Assembly: GCF_001625195.1 (NCBI RefSeq)
Contig: NC_054391.1
Coordinates: 2,883,390-2,947,389 of the forward strand
Source of the DNA: Drechmeria coniospora
Taxonomy: Eukaryota; Ascomycota; Sordariomycetes; Hypocreales; Ophiocordycipitaceae
Reading direction: 5' to 3'
Length of the DNA stretch: 64,000 nucleotides
The notes beneath the pieces are model-generated. The model searched no databases. It was not told where the DNA came from and worked only from the letters and a program-made list of their open reading frames with translations. A program made the translations under genes and the position numbers. Shown piece after piece: positions 20,650 to 30,593 of this stretch. Position 1 is the stretch's first letter, and each line of letters begins with the position of its first letter.

Positions 20650-23600
20650 TCAAGATCGCGACCCGGCCTTTGTTCGCCTCCGTTTCGTCGATTCCCTCAA
20701 TGGCTCGTCGGCATCCGCATCAGCAGCACGGCCCCTCAGCTTGTCGACGGCTTGTGCCATTCTCTTGCTCCCTTTCGCCTTCTGCCTCGGCGCAAAGGCT
20801 TCCTTGGCACCCACCCCGACGCCGCCGCCAAAGTACCTCGTAATGTTGCTCTGGGTACCCTCGACGCCCCTTCGGTTCATGTCCCGAATGACGGGCACGA
20901 GCACCTCGTCGGTCCGCTCCTTGCTCCACCCGATCGTCGACATGAGAAACTGTCGCAGCCCCTCGAGGTTCGGCACGCCCCATTGGAACGGCTCGGCGCT
21001 GTCGTCGACTTCGGGGTGCAGATAGGCATCGTCGACGACGGCGTCGGGGAACCCTGGTGGGAGGAAGAGCTTGGTCGCCTGCGACTTCCGGAACTTTCTG
21101 CGAAAGGGCGACGACACGTCGGCTTCCTTCGGACGCTGCTGGGACTGCACCGCCGTCCACCATTCGCGAAAGGCGCCGAGGCCGTCCTTGCCCGGAAACT
21201 CGGCGAGAATCTCGACGGCCGTGACGGGTCCGACGCCGGCCAAGCCCTCGGCGTAATCCGATCCGAGCAGCTGGGCCAACGAGATGAGCTGCTGCCTCGA
21301 GAGCGAGAGTTCCTGCTCAAGATCGTCCCCCAAGTAGCATTCCACAAACTTGTTGCTGTTGAACATGTTCTTGTACACGCGCGTTCCGCCAAAGAGGAAG
21401 GTGTCCGAGTCGTCCGTGACGATGCCGTCGACGATGCCGAGCTTGACGAGCTCTGCACATTGCGCCTCGGCCTCCATCGGCGCCGTGATGTACGGAATTC
21501 CAAAGAGGCGAAGAAGGGCCTGGCACTCCGTCACCATCACTTGCGTGACTTCGTCTGCGTCACGCCGATCCTTGCTCTGCTGGCTTCGCAACGCCCGCAG
21601 CTCCTTTTCGTACTCTTCCTTGTTCTCCGCCGCCGACTTCTGGTTCAGCTCGCTGGCGAAGCGAGCATGTTCTTCTGCCTCCTCGGCCATCTGCAGCATG
21701 AGCCCTTCGTCTTCGGCGTCGCTGAAGTCTTCATACTCCACCTCCGCAAATGTGTCGTCCTCTTGGACGGAGACCTGCTGTCGAGCTTGCGCCTGCGCCG
21801 CGGGAGCATCCATGAACAGGGGCGACTCGGCACTGGACGAGAGCGGGGCCGCCGAGAGCGGCAGGTCCTCGAACTCGGGCTCCGGAGATGAAGCGCTTTC
21901 CGCTCGCTCCATCGGCGCAGTTTCAGCCATCTCGACATTTCCTAGCCTTTGCTCTGGCTCCTGGCCCGAGTCCTCTGCCCCTGTACTCTCCAACCGGTTG
22001 TCCTTTTCGACATCGGCATCGACGGCCATGGTGGGTTTAGCAACCTGAGGCTGCAGAAAGGGAGCAACCTCGGTTACTTCAAGGTCGCTTCCATCCTCCG
22101 AGTCGGAGCCAATCTCAATCATTTGATCTCGCAACTCCCTTCGTCTTCGTTCTTCCTCCTCTTCGGCCTTTTGCCTGTCCGCTGCGTTCATCTCCCTCTC
22201 CGCATCCTGCTGCTTCTTCAACGACTCTCTGATATCCGTTTCATCCACCATCCAAGGAGGCAAGGGCTCCGGCGCATCCTGGTCCTGAGGTTCAACCTCG
22301 AACCCACCAGCCAGATGATCCTCAGGCAGGACCGTTGTCGTTGAATCGGCAGGCTCCGAAATCTTTGTCTCCTTGTCCGCCGTAGTCTGTCCTGCGAAAA
22401 GTGACTTGCCCCAGTCAAGCTTTGGAAAGGGCAACGGTCCACCAAAAGTGTTCTTGTCCTCCAACGCCATCTTTGATGGAACCGTCTTCGGTTGTTGTTT
22501 CCTCGATCGTGCCAAAATGGCCTGCAGATCATCTTCGCTGTCGCTGTCGGCCGAGCCTAGTACCTCTTTCCGCCTCGGCACGGCGGCGTTTGCACGGTTG
22601 TTCACGACGTGAGCGATAATCGAACCGCTGCTCCCCAAGATTGGCTTTGACTTTTCCACCGGCTTCTGCTCCCACTCTGGTGCTGCCGCAGGCCTATCCT
22701 CGGAGACTTCTTCACCGGCCAAGTCTTGGTCAAGCTCGTGTTGGTTCATGAGCGACAGAGCTATTGCCCGGGCGACGTCATCCTCCTCTTCGGGGTGTAG
22801 AGCATGATTCGGTGGTGTGCGCGCTATTTCTCCCGGGTTGTCGTCTACAAAGAGAGACCCCTCCCCTTGGTCCGCACTCTCCATCGGCCGACCGGCTCGA
22901 TCGTTGTGGTACTGCTGTCGCGGTGCGGCCATGAACTGGCCGGACGAATCACTAGCACCGGTGGCAGTTTTCGGTTTTGGTAGCCTGTTGACACCTTCGA
23001 GCGGGACGTCCTCGAACATTTCGTCGTCGTCGCCGTCCTCGTCGTCGTCTTTCGACTGATACTGAACCTGGATGGCGTCCACGTCGATGGGCTTGTGGGC
23101 CTCGCCCACGTCCTTTTCCTTGCTCACGACCCCCAAAGCCCAGCCACCTTCGACGCCTTCGTTCTTGACCAAGATGTACTCGCGGCCCTTTTCTCCGGCG
23201 ATGCGAGCGTTGACGGCAAGGGTGAGGTCTGTGCCCTGCATTCCAACCTCGAGCATGAGCCGCTGGGTTAGATGGTTCCGTTCCTTGACTCTTTCTATCT
23301 GAAATCTCGAGAATGCCATGCGATCGGGAAACATGTCGTCGAGCTGGTCCTTGCTGAGACCCATTCGAAGGCGACTTCGCAGTCTCGCTGCGTTGAGAAT
23401 GTTGTACCGGTCCGGCGCCGGCAAGCTTTTGAAGAAGTCGCCGTCGAAATCAATGTTGCTAAAGTCGTACAGGTTGATGTCTTCTCCGTTGTGGAACTGT
23501 CGCGCATACTCTTCGAGCTCGTCCACGCTCATGATGCGCGGGTCGTCGGGCCTGCCCATGCTCCCCACGCTTCCATCCAGGTCGGGCAGGTGATAGGCGT

Positions 23601-24120
23601 CTTGCTTTTGAAACCGCCTGGACTCGGTCTGTTCCCGCTGCGACATGCCAATCTCATCCATGTACACGACCTCGCTCGTCGTCGGCACGTCTTCCTCCTG
23701 CAGCAACGCCTCGCGGACCGAGATGTCACCGTCGGGTCCACGCTTCCGCCTTTCCTCCTCCTCGACGGCGGCGCGCTGTATCTGGAGGGCCAGCAGCTTT
23801 CCCGCCGTCCTGACAGCATCCTCTCGCCTTCCTTCACGTCTGCGCTGCCGCTTTTGTATCGTGGCACGCTTGAGAGCCGGGGCGCCGCCGTCGAAGACGA
23901 AGACGGGAAGAATGCCGAACCACAACAGCTTACAGATGCGACGGAAGAAGCCGACAATGTGCGAGTTTCGCAACGCATTCCCGTCCTTGTCGCGAACGGC
24001 CTTGAGAAACTGGTATATCCAAATTGATGCGTCGACGGCGAGGCGCTTGCGGTTGAGCGTGGCGAGATTTGTCGGGCGTGCGCACGGCTGAACGATGGTC
24101 CAGAGGCCGTTGACGCCCAT
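20650..24120 (-). CDS. RAD2: RAD2/XPG structure-specific endonuclease
   Basis: Makes the 3' incision in nucleotide excision repair. It is a single exon of 1156 aa from the ATG at 24120, and the frame is open further upstream without homology. The N-terminal nuclease half (MGVNGLWTIVQPCARP; KRLAVDASIWIYQFL; FVFDGGAPALKR) and the internal half (ITAPMEAEAQCAELV; GIVTDDSDTFLFG; LLGSDYAEGLAGVGPVTAVE) carry the acidic metal-binding residues and the helix-two-turn-helix. About 750 residues of acidic spacer separate them, as in Rad2/XPG. Near the C-terminus QSNITRYF fits a PCNA-interacting box, followed by a basic tail with KRRRTK. No intron is needed. Confidence 0.96.
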   Translation of the reverse strand: MGVNGLWTIVQPCARPTNLATLNRKRLAVDASIWIYQFLKAVRDKDGNALRNSHIVGFFRRICKLLWFGILPVFVFDGGAPALKRATIQKRQRRREGRREDAVRTAGKLLALQIQRAAVEEEERRKRGPDGDISVREALLQEEDVPTTSEVVYMDEIGMSQREQTESRRFQKQDAYHLPDLDGSVGSMGRPDDPRIMSVDELEEYARQFHNGEDINLYDFSNIDFDGDFFKSLPAPDRYNILNAARLRSRLRMGLSKDQLDDMFPDRMAFSRFQIERVKERNHLTQRLMLEVGMQGTDLTLAVNARIAGEKGREYILVKNEGVEGGWALGVVSKEKDVGEAHKPIDVDAIQVQYQSKDDDEDGDDDEMFEDVPLEGVNRLPKPKTATGASDSSGQFMAAPRQQYHNDRAGRPMESADQGEGSLFVDDNPGEIARTPPNHALHPEEEDDVARAIALSLMNQHELDQDLAGEEVSEDRPAAAPEWEQKPVEKSKPILGSSGSIIAHVVNNRANAAVPRRKEVLGSADSDSEDDLQAILARSRKQQPKTVPSKMALEDKNTFGGPLPFPKLDWGKSLFAGQTTADKETKISEPADSTTTVLPEDHLAGGFEVEPQDQDAPEPLPPWMVDETDIRESLKKQQDAEREMNAADRQKAEEEEERRRRELRDQMIEIGSDSEDGSDLEVTEVAPFLQPQVAKPTMAVDADVEKDNRLESTGAEDSGQEPEQRLGNVEMAETAPMERAESASSPEPEFEDLPLSAAPLSSSAESPLFMDAPAAQAQARQQVSVQEDDTFAEVEYEDFSDAEDEGLMLQMAEEAEEHARFASELNQKSAAENKEEYEKELRALRSQQSKDRRDADEVTQVMVTECQALLRLFGIPYITAPMEAEAQCAELVKLGIVDGIVTDDSDTFLFGGTRVYKNMFNSNKFVECYLGDDLEQELSLSRQQLISLAQLLGSDYAEGLAGVGPVTAVEILAEFPGKDGLGAFREWWTAVQSQQRPKEADVSSPFRRKFRKSQATKLFLPPGFPDAVVDDAYLHPEVDDSAEPFQWGVPNLEGLRQFLMSTIGWSKERTDEVLVPVIRDMNRRGVEGTQSNITRYFGGGVGVGAKEAFAPRQKAKGSKRMAQAVDKLRGRAADADADEPLRESTKRRRTKAGSRS

Positions 24121-25246
24121 GGCTGTTGCTGGACGTTGATGACGACGGCCAGCGGACCGGCAGAGATGGAGGAAAGAGAGGCATTCAGCGAGGGAATTTA
24201 GAGGCAGGATGTACACTCGGCGAAGTTTGATGCGAGCATGAGGTGCAAATGCCGGACAAGCCGGCAGTCGTGCATGCACGGTCGAGTCGAGGTTGGTGAC
24301 GAGGCTAACTGACGTGCACGCCAGGCAAGGTCCAGCCTGATACGTCGGCAAGGATACCGAGTTAAGGCCTGGGGTTGTGAGATCCATGAGGGGGTCCGTC
24401 TTGTACGGAGCACATGTACTTGAACTCCGTACTCCGTACTTACAGTACATACAACTACTACAGTACTTTGGTAGGTATCTAGGTAGGCAGTAATATATTA
24501 CAACTAGTACAGTAGTACTCGTAAGTACACTGTAATTACAAAGTTCTTACTGGATGTACAATAGACGTTGCCTGCCCAGTTCTTGAAGGGTTTTCCCCTT
24601 CGAATACAACACCAACCTATTCATGATCTCTACACGCATACAGAAATACGGAGTACATGTAGAGTATTTCTTGTTCCGATTAGATTCATTACGCCAATGA
24701 AATGCCCAACTACCAATTTACACGTAAATATCAGTACGGAGTACGGGTACAGAGTCTTGTGAATTCGTGTGGAAACACTGCCCACTCTGCAATGATGCAG
24801 CACCAGTGCTTAATTAAGTAAGTACTCAATACTGTACTTACGTACAGTACTCCCTCCGTACACACTCCACGCTTGGTCCTGCATGGCTTAAGAACTTACG
24901 TTGAGCGGCTGGGCAGGACCAGGCTCATCATTTTGGGATTCGATTCAACCTCTATGTTCTCTCTGTCCAGGACTATCCTATGCCACCTCCTACCAAGAAC
25001 AAACGAAACGCAAATCGTGAGGAGCATTGTTGTAGCATTACCTGATACTCCGTACTCGGCGCTTCATACTTGTAGGGTGTTCATTAGGTGCATTCCTACT
25101 AGGTATTACCCACTTATTGCCAGTACTTACTGCAAGTACATGCTCCCCCAAGTGCCTCCACGGGGGCCGCTGCATCACGATTTATCAGACGGAAATTCCA
25201 ACATTCAAACCCAAACTCCGCGTCCTCCCCCCACCTCCGTTTCTCC
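24121..25246. promoter_or_regulatory. divergent spacer RAD2 / NAA38, GTAC-rich
   Basis: This 1.1-kb spacer shows the GTAC-rich words densely from 24400 to 24870 and again at 25045-25140. No coding region is supported. Confidence 0.55.
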
Positions 25247-25648
25247 ATGGATACAGAGGAAGCACAGGAATACCTGCGATCCCTGCTGAATAAAAACTTG
25301 CGAGTCTTCACCACGGATGGCCGCCTCTTCTGGGGCTCGCTCAAGTGCACTGATCCGGTTCGCATCACCCTGCTTCCGCGCGGCCAACGAACCAGCCCTC
25401 CACTCTGCTTCCTGCTAACTTGCTGCCTCGACCAGGATAGCAACGTCGTGCTGGCGCACACGTACGAATACCGACAGCCCTCGGCCGATGCCCTTCGTCA
25501 ACTAGCCGGGGAGGCCGGCGGGAGTATGATTCCGGCCGCCATGTCATCGCGATACCTCGGCCTGGTGGTAGTGCCGGGCCATCACATTGTCAAGATGGAG
25601 CTTGAACAATTTGCAAGCCAAGTTGCGACCAGGGACCGTCCTCGATGA
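25247..25648 (+). CDS. NAA38: Lsm-domain protein, NatC auxiliary subunit-like
   Basis: Two exons, 25247-25357 and 25436-25648, phase 0, give 107 aa. The Sm1 half reads YLRSLLNKNLRVFTTDGRLFWGSLKCTDP and continues after splicing with DSNVVLAHTYEYR. The Sm2 half is YLGLVVVPGHHIVKMEL. The divergent Sm fold with the HTYEY segment matches the LSMD1/NAA38 (Mak31) auxiliary subunit of the NatC N-terminal acetyltransferase rather than a spliceosomal Sm protein. The 78-nt intron has the unusual donor GTTCGC and a CTAAC branch site. It is a multiple of three with no stop, so an unspliced reading would add 26 residues inside the Sm fold. Confidence 0.8.
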   Translation: MDTEEAQEYLRSLLNKNLRVFTTDGRLFWGSLKCTDPVRITLLPRGQRTSPPLCFLLTCCLDQDSNVVLAHTYEYRQPSADALRQLAGEAGGSMIPAAMSSRYLGLVVVPGHHIVKMELEQFASQVATRDRPR

Positions 25649-26040
25649 CTCGAATCTCCCTGTGGCGGTTGGAGCAGCTCAACGGTACGGCCGAACGATA
25701 CCCTTTCAGGCCCCAAGGCAAGAGTAGAGGCGCAGTAGACTTGGAGGCGCGGTAGACTTGTTGGAGTGGAAAGTCGACAACGATGGAAAGATGACGTGGT
25801 ATTAATGCAAAGGATACACCAAAAAGGATACCCAGCTAAGGCTAAGGAATCGGCCAGCACTGACCTGGCCCATCTATTCAAACAATCCGATCCAAACTCC
25901 GTCCAGCTCCGTCCAGTCAGCCCAACCGGCCCGACCAATGCGGATTCGCACCATTAATTATCCTTCCGTAGCGAACCTTCTCTGTCTTGTTTTCCGAGAG
26001 CGTCCCTGTCCTCCGACGAGCACACGTGCGCCTCGAAAAC
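25649..26040. other. convergent spacer NAA38 / PIL1
   Basis: This 392-bp stretch has two near-identical GGAGGCGCGGTAGACTTG / GAGGCGCAGTAGACTTG words at about 25726-25760. Otherwise I see nothing. Confidence 0.5.
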
Positions 26041-27426
26041 CTAGGCGCTGATGGCCTCTTGCGTCCGGCCGCGGCTCTCGTCGTTGCCGAGACGGTTCTC
26101 CTCCTCGTCATCCTCCTCTTCCTCCTCCTCCTCCTCCTCCTCCAACTCCTCCTCTCCATCGCTCTCCATTTGTTGATGAGCGACCCACGAGCTGCTATCG
26201 TTAAGTGGCGCGTCCTGGCCGGACAAGTCGTGACCTTCGTTCCTGGCGCGAATGTTGTTCCGGCGCCGTTGCGACAGGTTGCGCGAGCGCGTAGAGAGCT
26301 TGGAGGAAACGGCGGCGTGGGCCGTGACCCAGTTGGTGAGAGCGTCCTCGCAGTCCTGGATGATGGCCTTGCTAGCTTCGTAGCCGTCATACGCCTGTCG
26401 GGTCTCGCCGGGGGTCACGGGGGTGTCGTCGATGAGCTCGAGGAGGTGCTTGCCGTAGCCGGCGATGATGGCCACCTTCTCGCAGTGCTCGCGGAGGGCG
26501 TCGAACTGGTAGGTGTAGGCAGCCTTGACTTTTTCGCGCGTGATGTTGGATAGCTGGGCCTCGGCCACGAGCGATTCGGCCTCGGCGCGAACGAGCTCCT
26601 GCTCCAGGACGACAATCTTGGGCGAGTTGGGCTCCTTGTACTTGAGCTGGGCGATTTGGTCTGTGATTTTCTGCTTGCCTACGACGGGTTCAGCATCCAT
26701 GGTCATCTCTGCTCTGCCGTGCGGGAAGGAGCGGGGAGGACGCACGGTCTCGGCTGGGTTGGACCGAAGCCTCGATGTTGCGGATGCTCTTCATCGTGAT
26801 GCGGTATTGGTCGTATCGATCGACGTACTGGTCCTCCAGCTCGCCGATTTCGTACAGTAGGACGCCGAGCTTGTCGGTCACGTCAGAAACGTCCTCGTCA
26901 CCGGCCTCGCCCCAAATGGACAGTTGTTGCTGCAATCGCGCCATGGTCAGCCACCGAAGGGTAATCGGCACAGTGCGAGCGGGTACGCACGGCAACCTCC
27001 ATTCGCTCCTTGGCGACCTGCTCCAGGCTTCTCATCACGTTCTTCTCCATCTTGACGAGCTGGGAGAGCTTCTTGGCCAGGTCGGGGCCGAAGGCACCGC
27101 CGGCATTCCGGCGAATGGCGTGGCCTGCGCGGGAGAGCGAGTGTGAGCGAGCTTCCATCGGTTTCTCACGCTCGGCGGGCAGGAGGTGCCGCCAAACTCA
27201 CCGATGCTACCCTTGCCAAAGAGACGACCGCCCTTAGTGGATGAGGGAGGCGGTGGGGGGCTCTGCATTGTCCGTGTGAGCGTGGTCCATCTCCCTCAGC
27301 TGCTGCCACGACCGCCGAAGAACGGGTACAGTACGTCGTCGTCGCAGCAGCGGGGGTTGGTTTTCTTACCTGCAGCTGGGATGCAGTGGGCGCCCGCGTG
27401 GCGCGCATAGAATAGGTACGATGCAT
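26041..27426 (-). CDS. PIL1: eisosome core BAR protein PIL1/LSP1
   Basis: Self-assembling BAR-domain protein that shapes plasma-membrane eisosomes. Five exons, 27426-27370, 27262-27202, 27124-26991, 26929-26746 and 26678-26041, give 357 aa. Exon 1 encodes MHRTYSMRATRAPTASQLQ, the N-terminal lipid-binding start shared with yeast Pil1, and joins PPPPPSSTKG in exon 2. The BAR core includes AFGPDLAKKLSQLVKMEKNV, SDVTDKLGVLLYEIGELEDQ and PKIVVLEQELVRAEAESLVA. The C-terminus is a long acidic run (Glu/Asp, 26097-26158) coded by CTC/CCT-type repeats on the plus strand. All four intron phases agree. Without exon 1, a false start at 27268 would drop the conserved N-terminus. Confidence 0.96.
26097..26158 (+). 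repeat. trinucleotide tract coding poly-Glu/Asp
   Basis: A CCT/CTC-type repeat (plus strand) inside the last PIL1 exon encodes the acidic tail. It is in frame, so unit gain or loss would change tail length without a frameshift. Confidence 0.8.
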
Positions 27427-30400
27427 GCTGGATCGCTATTTTGTACTCGTGCGTCCCGCTCGAGTTTGTGCCTAGAGTAATCAATACTGCTTGCCGGGGG
27501 GATGGCAGTTGGGTGAAGGTTGATCGAGCTGCTTGCACGCCTGCCAGTCAGTGGTTCCGGGAGGGTTGACGAGAGGTTTCGAGCAGGGACAGAGGTGACG
27601 GGAAAGGGCGGATGGGATGAAACAAAGGATGTCCGCAACAACAAAGGCGGCGTCGAAATGGGCAAGCGGGGGTGGTGGCGAGTTATTATGGGATGCTTTC
27701 GTGCGAGACTGGCGTGCGGCGATGGTGTTTCGAGGAGTGAGTGGAGTATCGTCACACCTATTTCGCCGTTTGGAGGAGGGGCGGGGAGCTTGCTTGGCGA
27801 CGTCATCGCCCGATTCGTCAACTGCGCCCCGTACCGTCCATGTACTTGCACTTGATACTTACAGTATTAAGTAAGTACATGACTTACGTGTACTTACAGT
27901 ACTGTAGGTAGTTGTACAAGTACGTCCACCTACTGTACATTTGCTTGCCGCCTGCAGTCAGTGCAACGGTGACAAGTACCGACAGCGTATTGGTGCCCGC
28001 CAGCAACTGCCAGAGCGGCTTGTAAGAAAGGGTCGTAAAGCCAGGGTGCGACGCTCCTCCTCCACGCCCAAGTGATGATTACGTCCACAGGAGTTTTACG
28101 GAGTAAATACATGAACAGACAATTGCATGTACTTTTCCGTTACGCTCCTGACCGGATGCAAGATTTGGCAGCCATTTTTGGCAGGGGGGGGAGGGGGGGT
28201 CTCAATCAGCCTGGCCGACTTGGAGTTCCTTGTCTTGAGCAGCCCCTACCATGCCGGATGCGGGTTGACGACAGGTCTGGTTTCGAGCCACCTCACACTA
28301 GTGTCAGCCTACGATGGTGAATGACGATGTGGGCGGTAAATTTCACAGGTGCTTGTTGGTCTAGCGCTTTCAGAACTCGCCCAGCTGGTGCCTTTTCTCC
28401 GGCCAGTTCGGCTTCCGCTGGCATCTCCCGGAACAGGTGGTACGAGGAGACTGGGTATCGGGGTGCATCGCTGGCCGCTGGCCTTGTTGTCCGTATTCTT
28501 TCCAACAATAGCCATTGTGTATTGATTTCTTTTTGTGTACTCCGTATCCGTACACTTGCATGTACTTGTAGCAGGGGCGCCCTGGCCAACGGTTGGCCAG
28601 CGATGCGGATTGTTGCAGCGTCCCCTTGTTGGCCTGCATGCCGAGTCTGCAGCAAGCAGGTGGCCAAGAGGCACGTTGTATTCATTACCTCGTCGAACCT
28701 ACTGTACAGTAGTTCTCGGATCGACATCTGCTACTGCTGCTGTGCATACACCAAGTACTGTAGAGGCACATGGAGAGTAGGTAGACAGTACCTGATGGCA
28801 ATCAATGACGTATCCAAAGCTCGAAAGCGACATTCCGCCAACATGTCGCGCGCAGACCAGATCTGGCATGACTTCTGAACCGTCACGGTTGACGAATCAT
28901 TCATCGATCGATCACCTGTAGATGCCCGCAGCATCCATTCAGTCATGGAGTCACCGAGGGAACGTTTGGTGCGTAGGAATAGCGTCTGGTCAAGCAGCAC
29001 CTGTGTGTCCCAATCCAGCACGGGTTGAAGACTGTTTGCCTCAGTGCTTGTTGTATTGATTTTGTACAAGTGCCATGTCTGGCGTGTGCATGTACGAGTA
29101 TTTACAACTGCTACCAGAGTGCCTGCCAACTACAGTACCTACCACTGGGGGTAACAGAAGGCACCGGGGGTAACAGAGGGCACCGGGGGCACCCGAAGGC
29201 ACCAGAGGGCGCCAGAAGGCCCCAGAGACCACTGGGGGTAACAGAAGGCACCGGGGGTAACAGAGGGCACCGGGGGCACCCGAAGGCACCAGAGGGCGCC
29301 AGAAGGCCCCAGAGACCACTGGGGGTAATAGAGGGCACCCGGGGGCACCAGAAGGCACCAGAGGGCGTCAGAAGGCACCAGGGGTAACAGAGACCACTGG
29401 GGTAATAGAGGGCACCGGGGGCAACAGAGACCACTGGGGGTAAGGTAGGTACTGTAGTTATAGTAAGTAAGTACTGTCGGTACTTGTACTTGTAGGTATC
29501 AGCTGCCAAGGTACGGTGCCTGTAGGCACCAAGCGGTACTACAGTACAGTTCTGCAGTGGGGGGACAAAAGTTCCGACCCACTCTTTTTTTGCAACACAC
29601 AATACTCCGTACATCAATGCAGGATCGTAAGTGCTGCAAGTACTCCGTTGGCGCCCACCAGCTATTAGGTGCCATGTACTCCGTACGGGTTCCTTAGTAC
29701 AAGCAACACAGTAAGAATATCAGGTACCAACTCAGTTTCTTGCAAAGACCAACCAGCATCATTGTGGTGCCAGCACACGCGGCGGTCTCCCTGAATAGTG
29801 CAACTTCATTGACCGTTCCGGCGTTACCGTCTCCTCTCAAGAACCGCATACGAAACACCCAGTCGGCGTTGCAGCCGACATCATCCTTGACAGCAGGGCC
29901 CACAGGGTCTCGGCAGCAGGGAAGAAAAGTGGCAATTGACTGACTTCCTGCTAGGCCTCTCCTTGTGGTAATGGTAACTGCTATGTACTCCGTTCCTATC
30001 CGTAGGCAATAATATTAAATACGAGCACCACTTGTACCGCATACTACCTAGTTAGTAGGAGAGGTGGGTGATCGCCGATCGCCAACCCTTCCCCACCCCT
30101 GCGACCGCGTCCTCGTTATCGCGCGCGTGTCAGGAGGAAAAAAGATTCTCGCCTTTGTCGGCACGGGTTGGCAAGTCGGAGCCACCGTCTCCAGAGGACG
30201 CCATTCACGCTGGCGCTGATGCCCCGACCCCCTTTCCTCCCGAGCCTCCGTTACCGTTTCCCGTGAAGGGGACGAACTCGTATAAAGGCAGGCGCTCCGA
30301 TTTGCCCATGGCGGCGTCGTCCCGATCCAGTCGGCCTTGTTGGTTGGTGCGTCATTAGCAGCAGCAGGATTCATTCGTTTGTTTCGCAACCGCAACCCCA

Positions 30401-30593
30401 CTGCAGCGCATACGCCTCAGATTCGAAGCAGGACGAGGCTCTCTCCTTTCCCCTTGACGCGGCTGCGGCCGTGCTTTAACTCGGCGCCTGCTTTGTCTGG
30501 AGGAGAGGAAGAACAAAGGGTGGACGCCAGCGGCCGTAGCCCTCGATCGCCTTAGTCATCCATCCATATCCAGTCGCCCATTGTCGCTCTGTC
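27427..30593. other. 3.2-kb gene-poor stretch with tandem repeat
   Basis: I cannot support a gene here. It contains G-rich patches (28183-28200), GTAC-rich words at 27840-27945 and 29450-29690, and the 87-bp tandem repeat at 29141-29445. The last few hundred bases probably hold the KMT6 promoter and leader. Confidence 0.55.
29141..29445 (+). repeat. 87-bp tandem repeat, about 3.5 copies
   Basis: Copies begin with ACCACTGGGG at 29141, 29228, 29315, 29393 and 29430. The first two units are nearly identical and 87 bp long; later ones are shortened. Each unit is itself built from shorter GGGGGTAACAGA / GGCACCAGAGGGC words of about 10-14 bp. The period is 3 x 29, so frames on both strands stay open and give artificial Gly/Pro-rich peptides. 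Confidence 0.9.

Noticed and set aside
27202..27268. ATG at 27268 as the start of PIL1 (MQSPPPPP)
   Set aside because: That ATG straddles the splice acceptor. The upstream exon with MHRTYS matches the conserved N-terminus of Pil1/Lsp1.
29025..29617. Collagen-like or antifreeze-like Gly/Pro-rich proteins over the 87-bp repeat
   Set aside because: Open frames on both strands are explained by a repeat period divisible by three. No signal peptide, start context or flanking exons support a gene.
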